Source of the DNA: JAEZBP01 sp963832725
GTDB taxonomy: Bacteria > Myxococcota_A > Polyangia > Polyangiales > Sandaracinaceae
Length of the DNA stretch: 64,000 nt
Assembly (NCBI GenBank): GCA_963832725.1
Contig: CAWHVG010000001.1
Span: 558,001 to 622,000, forward strand
Direction: 5' to 3'
Shown here: one piece after another, positions 53,350 to 62,623 of the stretch
Layout of the letters: every line of letters begins with the position of its first letter
How positions within the stretch are numbered: the first letter of the stretch is position 1
Made by a program: the position numbers and the translations under genes
Notes under the pieces: generated by a model
What the model saw: only the letters and a program-made list of their open reading frames with translations
Told to the model about the DNA's origin: nothing
Databases searched by the model: none

Positions 53350-54833
53350 GGCGCAACGAGACGAGGGGCGAAGGCGGTGCGTCCTCGGCCGGTCGGGCGA
53401 TGCCGGCGTCGATCAGCCTCGGCAGCGCCACGTGGCCCTCGCGGTAGAGCACGTTGTAGGCGCAGAAGGGGATCACGTGCCCGCTCGGCAGCACGTGGTG
53501 GATGCAGCACTTCATCACCCGCCGGACGTCGAAGTTGTAGGCGTCGAGGAAGCTGGTGATGGTGATTCGGAAGACGTCCTCGGGGTCGAGCTCTTCCGAG
53601 AGCGCCCGCTCGAAGAACTCGCGCGCGAGGTCGGGCAGGACCGGCAGCTTGGAGAGCGCGCCGATCCACGCGTCGAGCCCCGAGCAGCCGTCGTCGGCAC
53701 AGCCCACGGCCTTCAGGTAGCCCTCGATCAGCGCGCGCCCTCGCGGCCGGCTCAGCGCGATGCCGTTGGCCAAGAGATTCGAGGTGCTCGCGCGCGTCCA
53801 TGAAGCGCAAGAGCGGGTGGACGGTCCCGCCGTGCCGGTAGGCGTAGGTCAGCGTGTGGCAGTTCGGGTGCGCGCAGGGAAGCGGCATGAAGTCGTCTTC
53901 CCGAAAGAGGCCGTCGGTCTGCTCCGCGATGGCCCGCACCACGTCCGGGTAGGTGATCCGCCGCTCCAGATCCTCGGGCGTCACGTGGCGGCCCGAGTAC
54001 GTCGCGGGCTGAAAGGAGATGCCCGTGACCCACGGCCGCTCCACGCCGAAGCGGACGAGCCGGCCGATGTCGTGGTCGTTCACGCCCGGCTGCAGCGTGC
54101 TGACCAGCGTCGTACGGATCCGCTTCTCGCCGAGCCGCTCCACGGCCTTCAGCTTGAGCTCGGTGAGATTGGCGCCGCGCAACGCCTGACTGGCCTCGTC
54201 GTCGAAGCCGTCGAGCTGCAGGTAGACCTCGATGCGCGTCCGGTGCTCGGCCAAGAGCGAGAGCAGCGCGTCGTCGCGGGCGATGGTGATGCCGTTCGTG
54301 TTGACCATCACCACGTCGATCGGCGCCGCCACGGCGTAGCGGAGGATGGCCTCGAACTCGGGGTGGATGGTCGGCTCGCCGCCGCTGAGCTGAAGGACCT
54401 CCGGCCGTCCCTCCACCTCGACCAGCCGGTCGATCGAACGCCGGACCTCCACCAGCGTCAGGTGTGTCCCTCCCGGGCCGCTCGACGCGTAGCACATCGG
54501 GCAGCTCAGGTTGCAGGACGAGGTCAGCTCCACGAGGCCGAGGCAGGTGTGCTGCTCGTGGTCCTCGCAGAGGCCGCAATCGAGCGGGCAGCCCGCCGCG
54601 TGCTCCGTCCCGAAGCGCGCCGGGATCTTCCCCGGCACGCTGTAGTGGAGCTGGTCGTACTGCGAGACGTCGGAGCAGACGAAGTCGGCTCGCTCGCCGT
54701 GCTCGGGGCAGCGCTTGAGGAAGTACACGCGGCCGCCGCGGTCGACGATCTTGGCCGGCACTACCCGCAGGCACTCGGGGCAGAGGCTCTGGGTGAGCCC
54801 GAGGAAGGTGTGATCGCGAAGGGGAAGCGACAT
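53330..54833 (-). CDS. Radical SAM protein resembling tetraether lipid synthase (Tes) (frameshifted)
   Basis: About 500 residues. N-terminal rubredoxin-like cysteines C18, C21 and C42 (SLCPECLRVVP to RCPEHG) come first, then GCPLDCGLCEDHEQHTCLGL (auxiliary cluster C82/C86/C89), then the radical SAM cluster C107-x3-C111-x2-C114 in SSCNLSCPMCYA. GGEPT, a later NCHTLTYAY and the C-terminal KCCIHHVLPSGHVIPFCAYN follow. This arrangement of three iron-sulfur sites plus rubredoxin iron is characteristic of Tes, which joins lipid tails in archaea. GAATC in place of GATC on the gene strand (53776-53780) breaks the frame before the C-terminal part. Homology to Tes is good by pattern; the reaction here is unknown. 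Confidence 0.78.
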
Positions 54834-55318
54834 CAGTGGATGGACCCGACGGACAAGACGGCGAAACAGACCAGCGCGAAGAAGATCAACGCGGACACGA
54901 TCAGAAGGAAAATCAGTCCGATCACCCCGGCCGCGATGGTGATGCCGAGCGCGACGCTGCGCGCGACCTCCTCGCCGGCGCTGCGCTCCTTCTCATCGGC
55001 CTTCCCCTCGCGCATCTGCACCCATGCGATGCGACCGAGCGCGACGAAGATCACCACGCAGAAGAACGCGAAGGGGACCAGGAGGCCGGGCCATTGGAGC
55101 GCCAGCTCGACGCCCACCAGCGCGCAGACGAAGAAGATGCCGAAGAGGAGCGCGAGCCACGCGAGGGCCTTCCAGCCCCGCTCGGTGGCGTCGACCGGCG
55201 GCGCCGTCAGCGACGCCCGCACCTCGGCCCGCATCGAGGCGCCGCACACCCAGCAGCGCTCGGCCGCGGCCGCGTTCCCGCTCCCGCAGACGGGACAGCT
55301 CCTGGTCGCCTCGCTCAT
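54833..55318 (-). CDS. Zinc-ribbon membrane protein in the Tes-like operon
   Basis: 161 residues. The N-terminus has a double zinc-ribbon, SCPVCGSG and RCWVCGAS (about residues 8-25), followed by three to four membrane helices (ALAWLALLFGIFFVCALVGV, LVPFAFFCVVIFVALG, GITIAAGVIGLIFLLIVSAL and onward). No recognised family. Its ATG overlaps the stop of the upstream gene and its TGA overlaps the ATG of the radical SAM gene (ATGA at both ends), so it is translated in tight coupling with both. This suggests a small membrane scaffold or sensor for the enzyme. Confidence 0.7.
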   Translation of the reverse strand: MSEATRSCPVCGSGNAAAAERCWVCGASMRAEVRASLTAPPVDATERGWKALAWLALLFGIFFVCALVGVELALQWPGLLVPFAFFCVVIFVALGRIAWVQMREGKADEKERSAGEEVARSVALGITIAAGVIGLIFLLIVSALIFFALVCFAVLSVGSIH

Positions 55319-55965
55319 GCGCGCTCCGCTTCGTCGCGCGGCGCCGGATCCCGCTCGAGCTCGGCGTAGGCCTGCGCGGCGCGACGCACACCGGCGAGGA
55401 TCTGCGAGACCACCAACCCGCACAAGACGAGCGCGGCGACGGTCGTGACCGTCCAGTGCGGCGGCACCGTGAGCTCCGGCCTCCGCCGCCACACGTCGAA
55501 GAGCACGGCCGCGTAGCCGAGCACCGCTCCGCTGGTGGCAAACCAGACCAAGCGCCGGCTCAAACGCAGCCCCGCCAGCGCGATGACCAGGAAGTAGGCC
55601 ATCAGCACCGGGCTGCGCGGTCCGTCGGCCAAGGTGAGCGCCGCGCTGAGGAGCACGAGATCGGCGCCCGTCGTCAAGTACTTGAGCGCGGGCGGGAAGA
55701 TCCGGCTCTTGATCGCGACCACCACCGCCGCCGCCACCGCGATCCAGGCCACCGCCAGCGCGGTCGCCATCGCGTGGAAGGCAGTGTCCACCCCCTCCAC
55801 GCGCGGCATCGCGAGCGGGCCCAACGAGAGCCCGCGATAGTCGATCACCTCGATGGCGTAGAAGACGGCGACCGCCAGCACGCGGATGCCATTGGCGCGC
55901 TCCTCGCCGCGGAGCTCCTCGAGCCGAGCGGCGACGTGCCAAGAGCGAGGTCGGTCGGAGTCCAC
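55315..55965 (-). CDS. Five-to-six-helix membrane protein, first gene of the Tes-like operon
   Basis: About 216 residues. It starts VDSDRPRSWHVAARLEELRG and then has ANGIRVLAVAVFYAIEVIDY, TALAVAWIAVAAAVVVAI, TTGADLVLLSAALTLADG, LMAYFLVIALAGLRLS, LVWFATSGAVLGYAAVLFD and TTVAALVLCGLVVSQIL. The arrangement resembles the membrane N-termini of some adenylate cyclases (MASE-like), but no cyclase domain follows. GTG at 55965 is the likely start. Its stop overlaps the next gene's start. The promoter of the four-gene operon must be in 55966-56241, where the kinase gene diverges. Confidence 0.65.
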   Translation of the reverse strand: MDSDRPRSWHVAARLEELRGEERANGIRVLAVAVFYAIEVIDYRGLSLGPLAMPRVEGVDTAFHAMATALAVAWIAVAAAVVVAIKSRIFPPALKYLTTGADLVLLSAALTLADGPRSPVLMAYFLVIALAGLRLSRRLVWFATSGAVLGYAAVLFDVWRRRPELTVPPHWTVTTVAALVLCGLVVSQILAGVRRAAQAYAELERDPAPRDEAERA

Positions 55966-56241
55966 GGCGCGAGGGTCACCCGAAGGCGACGCGCGGCACA
56001 AGGCCTCCAGCCCGTCAGCGGCAGGCCTGGGTCTGGGCGCCCGGCGCGGCGATGCAGGCGAACGACTGCATGCGGATGCGGCCGGATCGGGCTCGATGCA
56101 GCTCGTGCGCGACGAGCTCGTGTCCACCGCGTATCCGTCGGCTCTGTCCTCGGGACGGCGGTGAGCACGGGAGGTCGGGATCGCTGGGCAGCGGGTGGGA
56201 AGCGCTGTAGCTTCCGGGACCGGACCTCGAGGGCGGAGCCC

Positions 56242-57136
56242 ATGCAACCCAACGACCGAATCGGCCGCATGCTCGCCGACCGCTACCGGATCGAACGCCT
56301 CATCGGCAAGGGCGGAATGGGCGCGGTCTACGCGGGCCTGCACACGTGGATGGACCGCGCGGTGGCGATCAAGATCCTCGATTCGGACACCGGCGGCGGT
56401 GCGAACACGGTCGAGCGCTTCTTTCAGGAAGCGCGTGTGGCGGCGAACATCCGCCACCCCAACATCGTCGACGTGCTCGACATGGGGGAGGACGACGACT
56501 GCGTCCCCTTCATCGCCATGGAACTGCTGGATGGCGAGCCCTTCTCCGCTCATCTGGCGCGCGAGAAGAAGCTCTCGCCCGGCGCCACGGCGAAGATGGT
56601 CGTGCCGATCCTCGACGCGCTGGCGGTCGTGCACGAGCACGGGATCCTCCACCGCGATTCTGAAGCCCGACAACATCTTCCTGGCGAAGGATTTCCGCGG
56701 ACGCCTGGTGCCGAAGCTCCTCGACTTCGGCGTCGCCAAGCTGATGGAGGGGGGCGGGCTCTCGACCCGCACCGGCAGCGTGCTCGGAACGCCGACCTAC
56801 ATGGCGCCCGAGCAGCTCCGCGGCCTCAAGGACATCGGACCGGCCGCCGACGTGTGGTCGATGGGCGTGCTGCTCTTCCGCTCGCTCGCCGGATCGCTGC
56901 CGGTCGATGTCGACAACAACCCGATGCAGGCGCTGATCCAGGTCACCACCCGCGACCTCCCTTCACTCGCCGAGCGCGCGCCTGACGTGCCGGCGCCGAT
57001 CTGTGCCGTGGTGGACGCGGCACTGCAGCGCGAGCCCTCGGCCCGCATCTCCGCCATGAGCGAGCTGCTCGACCGGCTCCTCGCCGCGTACGGCGAGAGT
57101 GGCGTGTCCGTTCGCGACCCGCGCGCGGATCTCTGA
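56242..57136 (+). CDS. Ser/Thr protein kinase, Hanks type (frameshifted)
   Basis: A cytoplasmic eukaryotic-like kinase of about 298 residues with a complete domain and no visible membrane anchor. Glycine loop IGKGGMGAVYAG, Lys in VAIKILD, Glu in EARVAANIRH, catalytic loop HRDLKPDNIFL, DFGVAKL, MAPEQL and DVWSMGVLL. The catalytic loop is interrupted: GATTC at 56656-56660 stands where GATC is needed (HRD then LKPDN). With that base removed the kinase is normal. Such kinases are abundant in myxobacteria. It diverges from the Tes-like operon. GAGCCC only precedes the ATG, so the start is based on homology. Confidence 0.9.
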
Positions 57137-57373
57137 TCCGAGCTCCTCTCGACGCGTGACCCACTCCGGGGTGACCCACTCCGGGCTCACCCCTTCCGGG
57201 AGCCGATCCGTCGTCCGGAGCGCGCGGCGTCCAGACCTGCGTGAGCCTCGCGACGCATCCACCGGCGAAACGATTCGTCGTGCCCCGGGGCGCGCAGCAG
57301 CCTCCGAACCCTCGTGCCACCCCGCTGCGAGCGGAGCCCTGAAAGCGCTGGCGATCGAGACCGACCTTCGCGC

Positions 57374-58558
57374 TCAGGGCGCGCAGCGGACGCGACGTCC
57401 GTACACCGCACCCTCCGCGAGCCAGGCGACGAAGATCGCATCGCCGGCGCGGGCGATGGCAGCGCTGGCGACCGCTCCCTCGGTCACGGCCACGCGCGCC
57501 CCAATCGGATAGCCGGCGGGGCTCTTCCGGCGGAGGTAGAGCCCGCCCGCGTCGGCGTCGAGCTCCACCCGCTCCCGCTCGGTCAGCGGCGCCGGGATCG
57601 GTGCGTCCGCCGAGAGCTCGCGGGCGTCGCGGGGCGCGTCCTCTCCGAGCGCGAAGCGGAGGTAGTGCGGCCGGGCCATCTCGAAGGTGGTGATCAACGA
57701 GAGCGTGTCGCCTTCGAGCGCGATCGCGTCGACGGCCAGCGCCTCGCGAAGCGCCTCGATCACGCGCGGCTCGCCCTCTCCGCCGAGGAAGACGCGGCTC
57801 CGGGTGTCCTCGGCCGGCCCGCGCCTCCAGAGCGCCGCCCAGCGCGTCCCATCCGCCACCAGGCCCAGGATCTCCACCGGCTGCTCGGCGGTGGCCGGCT
57901 CGTCACCGAGCGAGAGACGTCGCCGCTCAATCCCACCGTCCTCGGAGATCACGTAGCGCTCCACCGCGCGGGCGCCGCCGGTGGTGGACCAGGCGAAGAA
58001 GAAGGGACCACCGGCGCTCGCGCGGCGCGCCGTTCGGATGGGCGCCGGCAAAGGCGAAACGTCCGGCGTCCCGACGACCTCGCCGCGGGCGCTCAACGTC
58101 CGCGCCACCAAGCAGCTCGCCGCCGCCGAACATGGCTCGCGCGAGAGCAGGAGATGCCGGTCGCCGAGGCGCGTGAGCGCGGCGAGCCCCCGGACGTCCG
58201 GTGCCTCGCTGCGCGACGCCTCTCCGAGCGGCGCGCCCTCGAGCGAGAGCGGTCGCGCCGAGATCGTCCCCTCCGACGCCAGCACCACGAGGCCGCCCTC
58301 GTCGCTCAGCGCGAGCGCGAGCGACCCACGCGCTCCCACCCCTTCGAGCAACCGCACGACCGGACCGAGCGCGCAGCCCTCGTCCGCCCGCGCCACCGCC
58401 GAGGGCTCCGAACGCGGAACGGCACCGGCAGGCTCCGAGCTCGGCGGGGTCGGCTCCGAGCTCGGCGCGGGCGGCTCCGCGCGATTGTCACAGCTCGCCA
58501 GCATGATCGCGATGACGAGAAGCTGGGCCCATCCGCGCCCGCCACGATCGATCCGCAG
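57374..58558 (-). CDS. Hypothetical lipoprotein
   Basis: About 394 residues. LLVIAIMLASCDNRAEPP is a signal peptide with lipobox LASC, followed by a Ser/Glu/Pro spacer (SSEPTPPSSEP). The rest is a repeated strand pattern (GSLALALSDEGGLVVLASEG, GGPFFFAWSTTGGARAVERY, AIFVAWLAEGAVYGRRV), suggesting a beta-propeller. No family recognised. No ATG lies in a fitting place; the CTG at 58558 is a guess, and the N-terminus may be wrong if a base error lies at the GATCGATC there. Between 58559 and 58938 I see no gene. Confidence 0.6.
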   Translation of the reverse strand: MRIDRGGRGWAQLLVIAIMLASCDNRAEPPAPSSEPTPPSSEPAGAVPRSEPSAVARADEGCALGPVVRLLEGVGARGSLALALSDEGGLVVLASEGTISARPLSLEGAPLGEASRSEAPDVRGLAALTRLGDRHLLLSREPCSAAASCLVARTLSARGEVVGTPDVSPLPAPIRTARRASAGGPFFFAWSTTGGARAVERYVISEDGGIERRRLSLGDEPATAEQPVEILGLVADGTRWAALWRRGPAEDTRSRVFLGGEGEPRVIEALREALAVDAIALEGDTLSLITTFEMARPHYLRFALGEDAPRDARELSADAPIPAPLTERERVELDADAGGLYLRRKSPAGYPIGARVAVTEGAVASAAIARAGDAIFVAWLAEGAVYGRRVRCAP

Positions 58559-58938
58559 CCGGCTCGAAGCGCATCTCCTGACGCCGCCCGACACCTCGGC
58601 GGCGCGATGGAGGCGATCGGCGGCCGGCGCTCGCGGATCCCTCGCTCCGCCGTCCGGTCGCAACGCCGCGCCGGGCTCCGAGCCATCCGGTCCGCCCGCA
58701 TCGGCCCGCGCCGATCCACCTCTCGGCGCGCTCGTCTCGCCGGGGCACCGATGGATTTGAAAGCGCGGGGAGTCCCTGGCCGATCCGCGGTCCGTGCGTC
58801 CTCTCGGACGCATCGCGTTCGGGATCGAGCGCCGTTGCCTCGCCTCGTCGGCCCGAACGTCGGCTGCACCGCATCGCGCGGTCGTGGTTCTCGGCGCGTC
58901 GGGTCGATTCGGTGCCCTGGAGCCCGCCCGGCGGTGGC

Positions 58939-59469
58939 TCACGACTCGGTCAGGCGCGGCAGTAGCTCGACGAAGTTGCAGGGGCGGTAGCGCGAGTCGA
59001 GCTGGGTCTGAAGGATGCCGTCCCAGGCGTCCTTCACGGCGCCGGTCGAGCCGGGCAGCGCGAAGAGCAAGGTCCCCTTCGCGACGCCGGCGGTGGCGCG
59101 CGACTGGATCGTCGAGGTGCCGATGGTCTGGAAGCTCAGCCAGCGGAAGAGCTCGCCGAAGCCCGGGATCGCCTTGTCGTACACGGCGTGGAACGCCTCG
59201 GGCGTGACGTCGCGGCCGGTGATGCCGGTCCCGCCGGTGGCGATGACGACCTGCACCTCGGGATCGTCGATGAGCTCCGTGAGCGTGGCCTCGATGACGG
59301 CGCGCTCGTCTTTCACGATGCGCTTGACCACGACCCGATGGCCGGCCCCTTCGGCGCGGTCGACCAGCGTCTTGCCGGAGCGGTCGTCTTCTTCGGTCCG
59401 GGTGTCCGAGACGGTGAGGATTGCGATGCGGAGAGGGACCTGCTCACGGCTCTCGTCGACCCCGCTCAT
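58939..59469 (-). CDS. moaB: Molybdenum cofactor biosynthesis protein MoaB/MogA family
   Basis: 176 residues. The molybdopterin-binding fold is clear: ILTVSDTRTEEDDRSGKTLV, VVIATGGTGITGRDVTPEAF and TLLFALPGSTGAVKDAWDGIL. It would adenylylate molybdopterin or take part in metal insertion. Its start overlaps the stop of lgt (ATGA), so both are on one transcript although their pathways are unrelated. Intact. Confidence 0.92.
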   Translation of the reverse strand: MSGVDESREQVPLRIAILTVSDTRTEEDDRSGKTLVDRAEGAGHRVVVKRIVKDERAVIEATLTELIDDPEVQVVIATGGTGITGRDVTPEAFHAVYDKAIPGFGELFRWLSFQTIGTSTIQSRATAGVAKGTLLFALPGSTGAVKDAWDGILQTQLDSRYRPCNFVELLPRLTES

Positions 59470-60560
59470 GCCTTCTTCTTCTTTTTCTTCTTGCGCTTGG
59501 TCGGTGCGCCTTCGGCCGCCTCGCCGCCAGCGGCGGCCTTCGCCTCGACCAGCTCGTCGCCCGAGGCCTCCTCGGGAGAGACCGTGGAGCGGATGTTCGA
59601 GGTCTTGCTGAAGATCAGCATGTAGAGGCTGAAGAGCACGATCGGCAGGCTGAGCATCTGCCCCATCGTGAACGGGAAGTTCGGCGCCAACGCCTGGTAC
59701 TCCTTCACGTACTCGATGAAGAAGCGGGTCGTGAAGTAGTACGCCAGCAGGATGAAGAGGATGGCGCCCGGACGGAGCCGGTTGCGCCACTTGCGCTGCA
59801 AGTAGACGGCGATCCCGACCATGATGAAGCCGAGGACGGCCTCGTAGACCTGCGAGGGATGGCGGAGCGGGGCTTCGCACATGGCGGCCGGCTGGCCAAA
59901 GCAGTCGTGTCGCGGGAACGCCACGGCCCACGGTCCATCCCACTGGCGGCCGACGATCTCCAAATTGAAGAAGTTGCCGACGCGCACCCAGGGGATGACC
60001 CAAGTCGCCGCGCACATGGACGGATCCATGTACTTGAGGACGTTCTTCACGCCGTGCCGGCGGGCGAAGAAGACGACGGCCAGGATGGCGCCGAGACCGC
60101 CGCCGTGACTGGCCAGCCCGGAGCCGATCTGAAGGATGCGGATCGGGTTATCGATGAACGAGCGCGGCTCGTAGAAGATCAGGTGGATCAGGTGGGCACC
60201 CAGGATCATCCCGATGGGCGTCCATAAGCAGAGCGCCTCGCCATGCTCCCGCGGAAAGCCCCAGCGCTCGAAGTAGAGCGGGAAGGCGCGCGCGGCCAGG
60301 AGCAGCCCGATGGCGAAGAACACGCCGTAGTAGCGGATCTCCAGCTCGAAGTCGGGGTGCTGGTCGTGGAGCTTCAGCGTGTAGAAGACGTGCGCCACGC
60401 CGATGATGAGCAGCCACGAGAGCTCGTTCATCGTCACCTTGCCGTGCTTTCGCCAGTGCACGACGAGGAAGACGACGGCGGCCAACTCCATGACACCGAA
60501 GAGCAGGTGCCACGGGAGCGGCCACGGTCCGATGAAAGTCGGGTCGATGTCCCAAGTCAC
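59466..60560 (-). CDS. lgt: Prolipoprotein diacylglyceryl transferase
   Basis: Adds diacylglycerol to the lipobox Cys of prelipoproteins, matching the many lipoproteins here. 364 residues with seven membrane helices. The signature is VRVGNFFNLEIVGRQWDGPWAV, plus SGLASHGGGLGAILAV, HPSQVYEAVLGF and RFFIEYVKEYQ. An extra N-terminal helix pair (LLFGVMELAAVVFLVVHW) and a long Lys-rich C-terminus (PTKRKKKKKKKA) are longer than in E. coli. GTG at 60560 is used as start. Confidence 0.92.
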   Translation of the reverse strand: MTWDIDPTFIGPWPLPWHLLFGVMELAAVVFLVVHWRKHGKVTMNELSWLLIIGVAHVFYTLKLHDQHPDFELEIRYYGVFFAIGLLLAARAFPLYFERWGFPREHGEALCLWTPIGMILGAHLIHLIFYEPRSFIDNPIRILQIGSGLASHGGGLGAILAVVFFARRHGVKNVLKYMDPSMCAATWVIPWVRVGNFFNLEIVGRQWDGPWAVAFPRHDCFGQPAAMCEAPLRHPSQVYEAVLGFIMVGIAVYLQRKWRNRLRPGAILFILLAYYFTTRFFIEYVKEYQALAPNFPFTMGQMLSLPIVLFSLYMLIFSKTSNIRSTVSPEEASGDELVEAKAAAGGEAAEGAPTKRKKKKKKKA

Positions 60561-60611
60561 GGCAGGCCGTCTAGCAGAATCCGGCCGCGTTGGGCAGTCG
60601 CGCCCCCGAAA

Positions 60612-60800
60612 TCAGCCGAAGCGAAGGACGCGGCGGCCGGCGTGGAAGCGCTCGAGGTCGAACGCGGTCCACGGGTCGTCCGCCTCGAACGCGACGTCGG
60701 TGCGCACCTCGTCCTCCCCGGCGCGCGGCAGGGAGCACACCGCCACATCGGTCCTGTCGTAGCTCGCGGACGCGCACGCGAGGCCGAATTGCGGCGCGAC
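60612..60800 (-). pseudogene. Possible 3' fragment of an unknown gene
   Basis: About 58 codons read FGLACASASYDRTDVAVCSL and continue PRAGEDEVRTDVAFEADDPW to RVLRFG before a stop. The codon bias and composition look protein-like, but no start codon or N-terminal part is found before the patatin gene on the other strand. It may be a remnant or a short gene with a non-standard start. Confidence 0.3.
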
Positions 60801-60841
60801 CCGTCGCGCTCGGCCCCGTCGCCAGCGCCGGGGCGCATCCC

Positions 60842-60847
60842 TATGGT
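60842..60847 (+). promoter_or_regulatory. Putative -10 box (TATGGT) of a leaderless transcript
   Basis: TATGGT ends seven bases before the GTG at 60855 and overlaps the ATG at 60843, which argues for the GTG as the true start of the patatin gene. Confidence 0.45.
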
Positions 60848-60854
60848 TCCTCGC

Positions 60855-61763
60855 GTGACCGCACGAAAAATCACCCTCGCCCTCGGCGCCGGCGGCCCGG
60901 TCGGGCACGCGTTCCACGCCGGCGTGCTCTCGGCGCTCTCGGACGTCCTGGCGTGGGATCCGCGGCGAGCCGGCTTGCTGCTCGGGACCTCGGCCGGCGC
61001 GCAGGTGGGCGCGCTGCTCCGCGCCGGGATGAGCGCGAGCGACCTGGCGGCGCGGGTGTCGGGCGAAGCGCTGACGCCCGAGGGCGCGGCGATCGCGCGC
61101 TGCTTCACCCGCCCGAGCCACGCTCGCCGGACCGCGGCGGGTCCCTACCGGCCGGCCTCGCCCCGCTACCTGCTCAGCGGGCTGAGGCGGCCGTGGACGG
61201 CGCGACCGGGCCGCGTGGTGTCGGCGCTCCTACCGAACGGCAGCGTGGACCTGAGCCCGCAAGCCGAGGGCCTGCGCCGGCTCTTCGGCGAGCGCTGGCC
61301 CGAGCAGCGCCTCTGGATCACCGCGGTCTGCCTCCACTCCGGCGAGCTGCACGCGTTCGGGCGGCCGGGCTCGCCGGCGACCGACGTCGGTACCGCCGTG
61401 GCGTGCTCGGGCGCCGTGCCCTCCCTCTGCGCGCCCGTCCCGGTGGCCGGGAGGCACTTCGTCGACGGCGGCGTGGCCTCGGCGACGAACCTCGCGCTCC
61501 TCGAGGACGAGGACGAAGACCTGATCGTCGTGAGCTCGCCCCTCTCGATGTACGCGTCGATGCGCTGGCTCCTCCGGATGGAGGTCCGGCGACTGCGGGC
61601 GCGGGGGAAGCGGGTCGTCGTGCTCGAGCCGGAGGGCGAGGCCGCCCGCGCGATGGGCAACAACCCGATGGACACCGACCGCGCGCCGGCCGTGGTCCGG
61701 GCCACGCGCGAGGTGATGCTTCGCGCCCTCGAGCGCCGGCGCGAGCTGGCCGAAGCGCTCTGA
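60855..61763 (+). CDS. Patatin-like phospholipase
   Basis: 302 residues. The catalytic Ser is in LLLGTSAGAQVGALL (GxSxG) and the catalytic Asp in FVDGGVASATNL (DGG), with the oxyanion glycine run LALGAGGPVGHAFHAGVL near the N-terminus. Such proteins cut acyl chains from phospholipids or act as toxins or storage hydrolases. No export signal is seen, so action is cytoplasmic or by a dedicated secretion route. Intact. Confidence 0.88.
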   Translation: MTARKITLALGAGGPVGHAFHAGVLSALSDVLAWDPRRAGLLLGTSAGAQVGALLRAGMSASDLAARVSGEALTPEGAAIARCFTRPSHARRTAAGPYRPASPRYLLSGLRRPWTARPGRVVSALLPNGSVDLSPQAEGLRRLFGERWPEQRLWITAVCLHSGELHAFGRPGSPATDVGTAVACSGAVPSLCAPVPVAGRHFVDGGVASATNLALLEDEDEDLIVVSSPLSMYASMRWLLRMEVRRLRARGKRVVVLEPEGEAARAMGNNPMDTDRAPAVVRATREVMLRALERRRELAEAL

Positions 61764-61908
61764 GCCACCCGAGACACGCGACGAAACGCTCTTTGACCGA
61801 TCAGCGGCGGAGGGGTGAGCGCGCGGGCACAATGGGGCAAATCGACACCATGGACATGCGCAGGAGCACACGTTGCATGCCGGCGAATTCGTTTTACTCC
61901 ATGAGGTC

Positions 61909-62484
61909 GTGAGCCCTCTGTCCCGACGACTCGTCCTGATCCCCGCCGCCCTCGCCGCGCTCCTCGCCCTCTGGCCGAGCATGGCGCGCATGCAGCCTGC
62001 CCCGGCGGCGCGAAGCTCGTCTCCGCCGCCCGGCCGTCTGGCAGGCACCTGGCGCATCGAGCAATCGCACGAAGAGGCGCGCTCGGTCGTGAACGACGCG
62101 ATCGAACAGGCCGTGAACGCCATGAGCTTCTTCGTCCGCGGCATCGCACGCTCCAAGCTGCGGGAGGGCACGCCCATCCACACCCGCATCGACCTCGAGG
62201 TGCTCGACGACGACCGGGTGACGGTCCGCTTCGACGGCCGCGAGGGCTACACCACCCGCCTCGGCGAGACCGAGACGCGGACCAACCCGAGCGGGATGCG
62301 GATGCAGGTCCGGCAGCGCCTCCGCCCGAACGGGCAGCTCGAGCAGTCCTTCGAGACCGAGCGCGGCACACGCTGGTACATCTACACGCCCCTCCGCGAC
62401 GGCCGGCTCCGAGTCGCGACCACCACCGACAGCCCGCACATGCCGCAGCCCATGTCGTTCTTGCTCGACTACCACCGCGACTGA
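61909..62484 (+). CDS. Exported hypothetical protein
   Basis: About 191 residues. SRRLVLIPAALAALLALWPS is a signal peptide. The mature part has lipocalin-like strands (AGTWRIEQSHEEA, RIDLEVLDDDRVTVRFDGRE, TRWYIYTPLRDGRLRVATTT), suggesting a small beta-barrel. No family recognised. GTG at 61909 gives a clean signal peptide. Confidence 0.55.
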   Translation: MSPLSRRLVLIPAALAALLALWPSMARMQPAPAARSSSPPPGRLAGTWRIEQSHEEARSVVNDAIEQAVNAMSFFVRGIARSKLREGTPIHTRIDLEVLDDDRVTVRFDGREGYTTRLGETETRTNPSGMRMQVRQRLRPNGQLEQSFETERGTRWYIYTPLRDGRLRVATTTDSPHMPQPMSFLLDYHRD

Positions 62485-62493
62485 GCGGCCCCA

Positions 62494-62616
62494 AAAAGTG
62501 AACCACGTTCACAACCCCGCCGTCACACACGAGCATTCACGAGAATGATTGCGAGCTGTTACGCACGAATCGTGAGCGCGGTGCCGGCGCCAAAGCCGTG
62601 AAGAGCGTTCACTTTT
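62494..62616. repeat. Inverted repeat pair with GTGAAC-type palindromes at both ends
   Basis: AAAAGTGAAC (62494-62503) pairs perfectly with GTTCACTTTT (62607-62616). Each lies in a larger palindrome, GTGAACCACGTTCAC (62498-62512) and GTGAAGAGCGTTCAC (62598-62612). The region lies between converging genes. It could be a two-way terminator, a small mobile element, or paired binding sites. Confidence 0.6.
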
Positions 62617-62623
62617 CCCGCGA

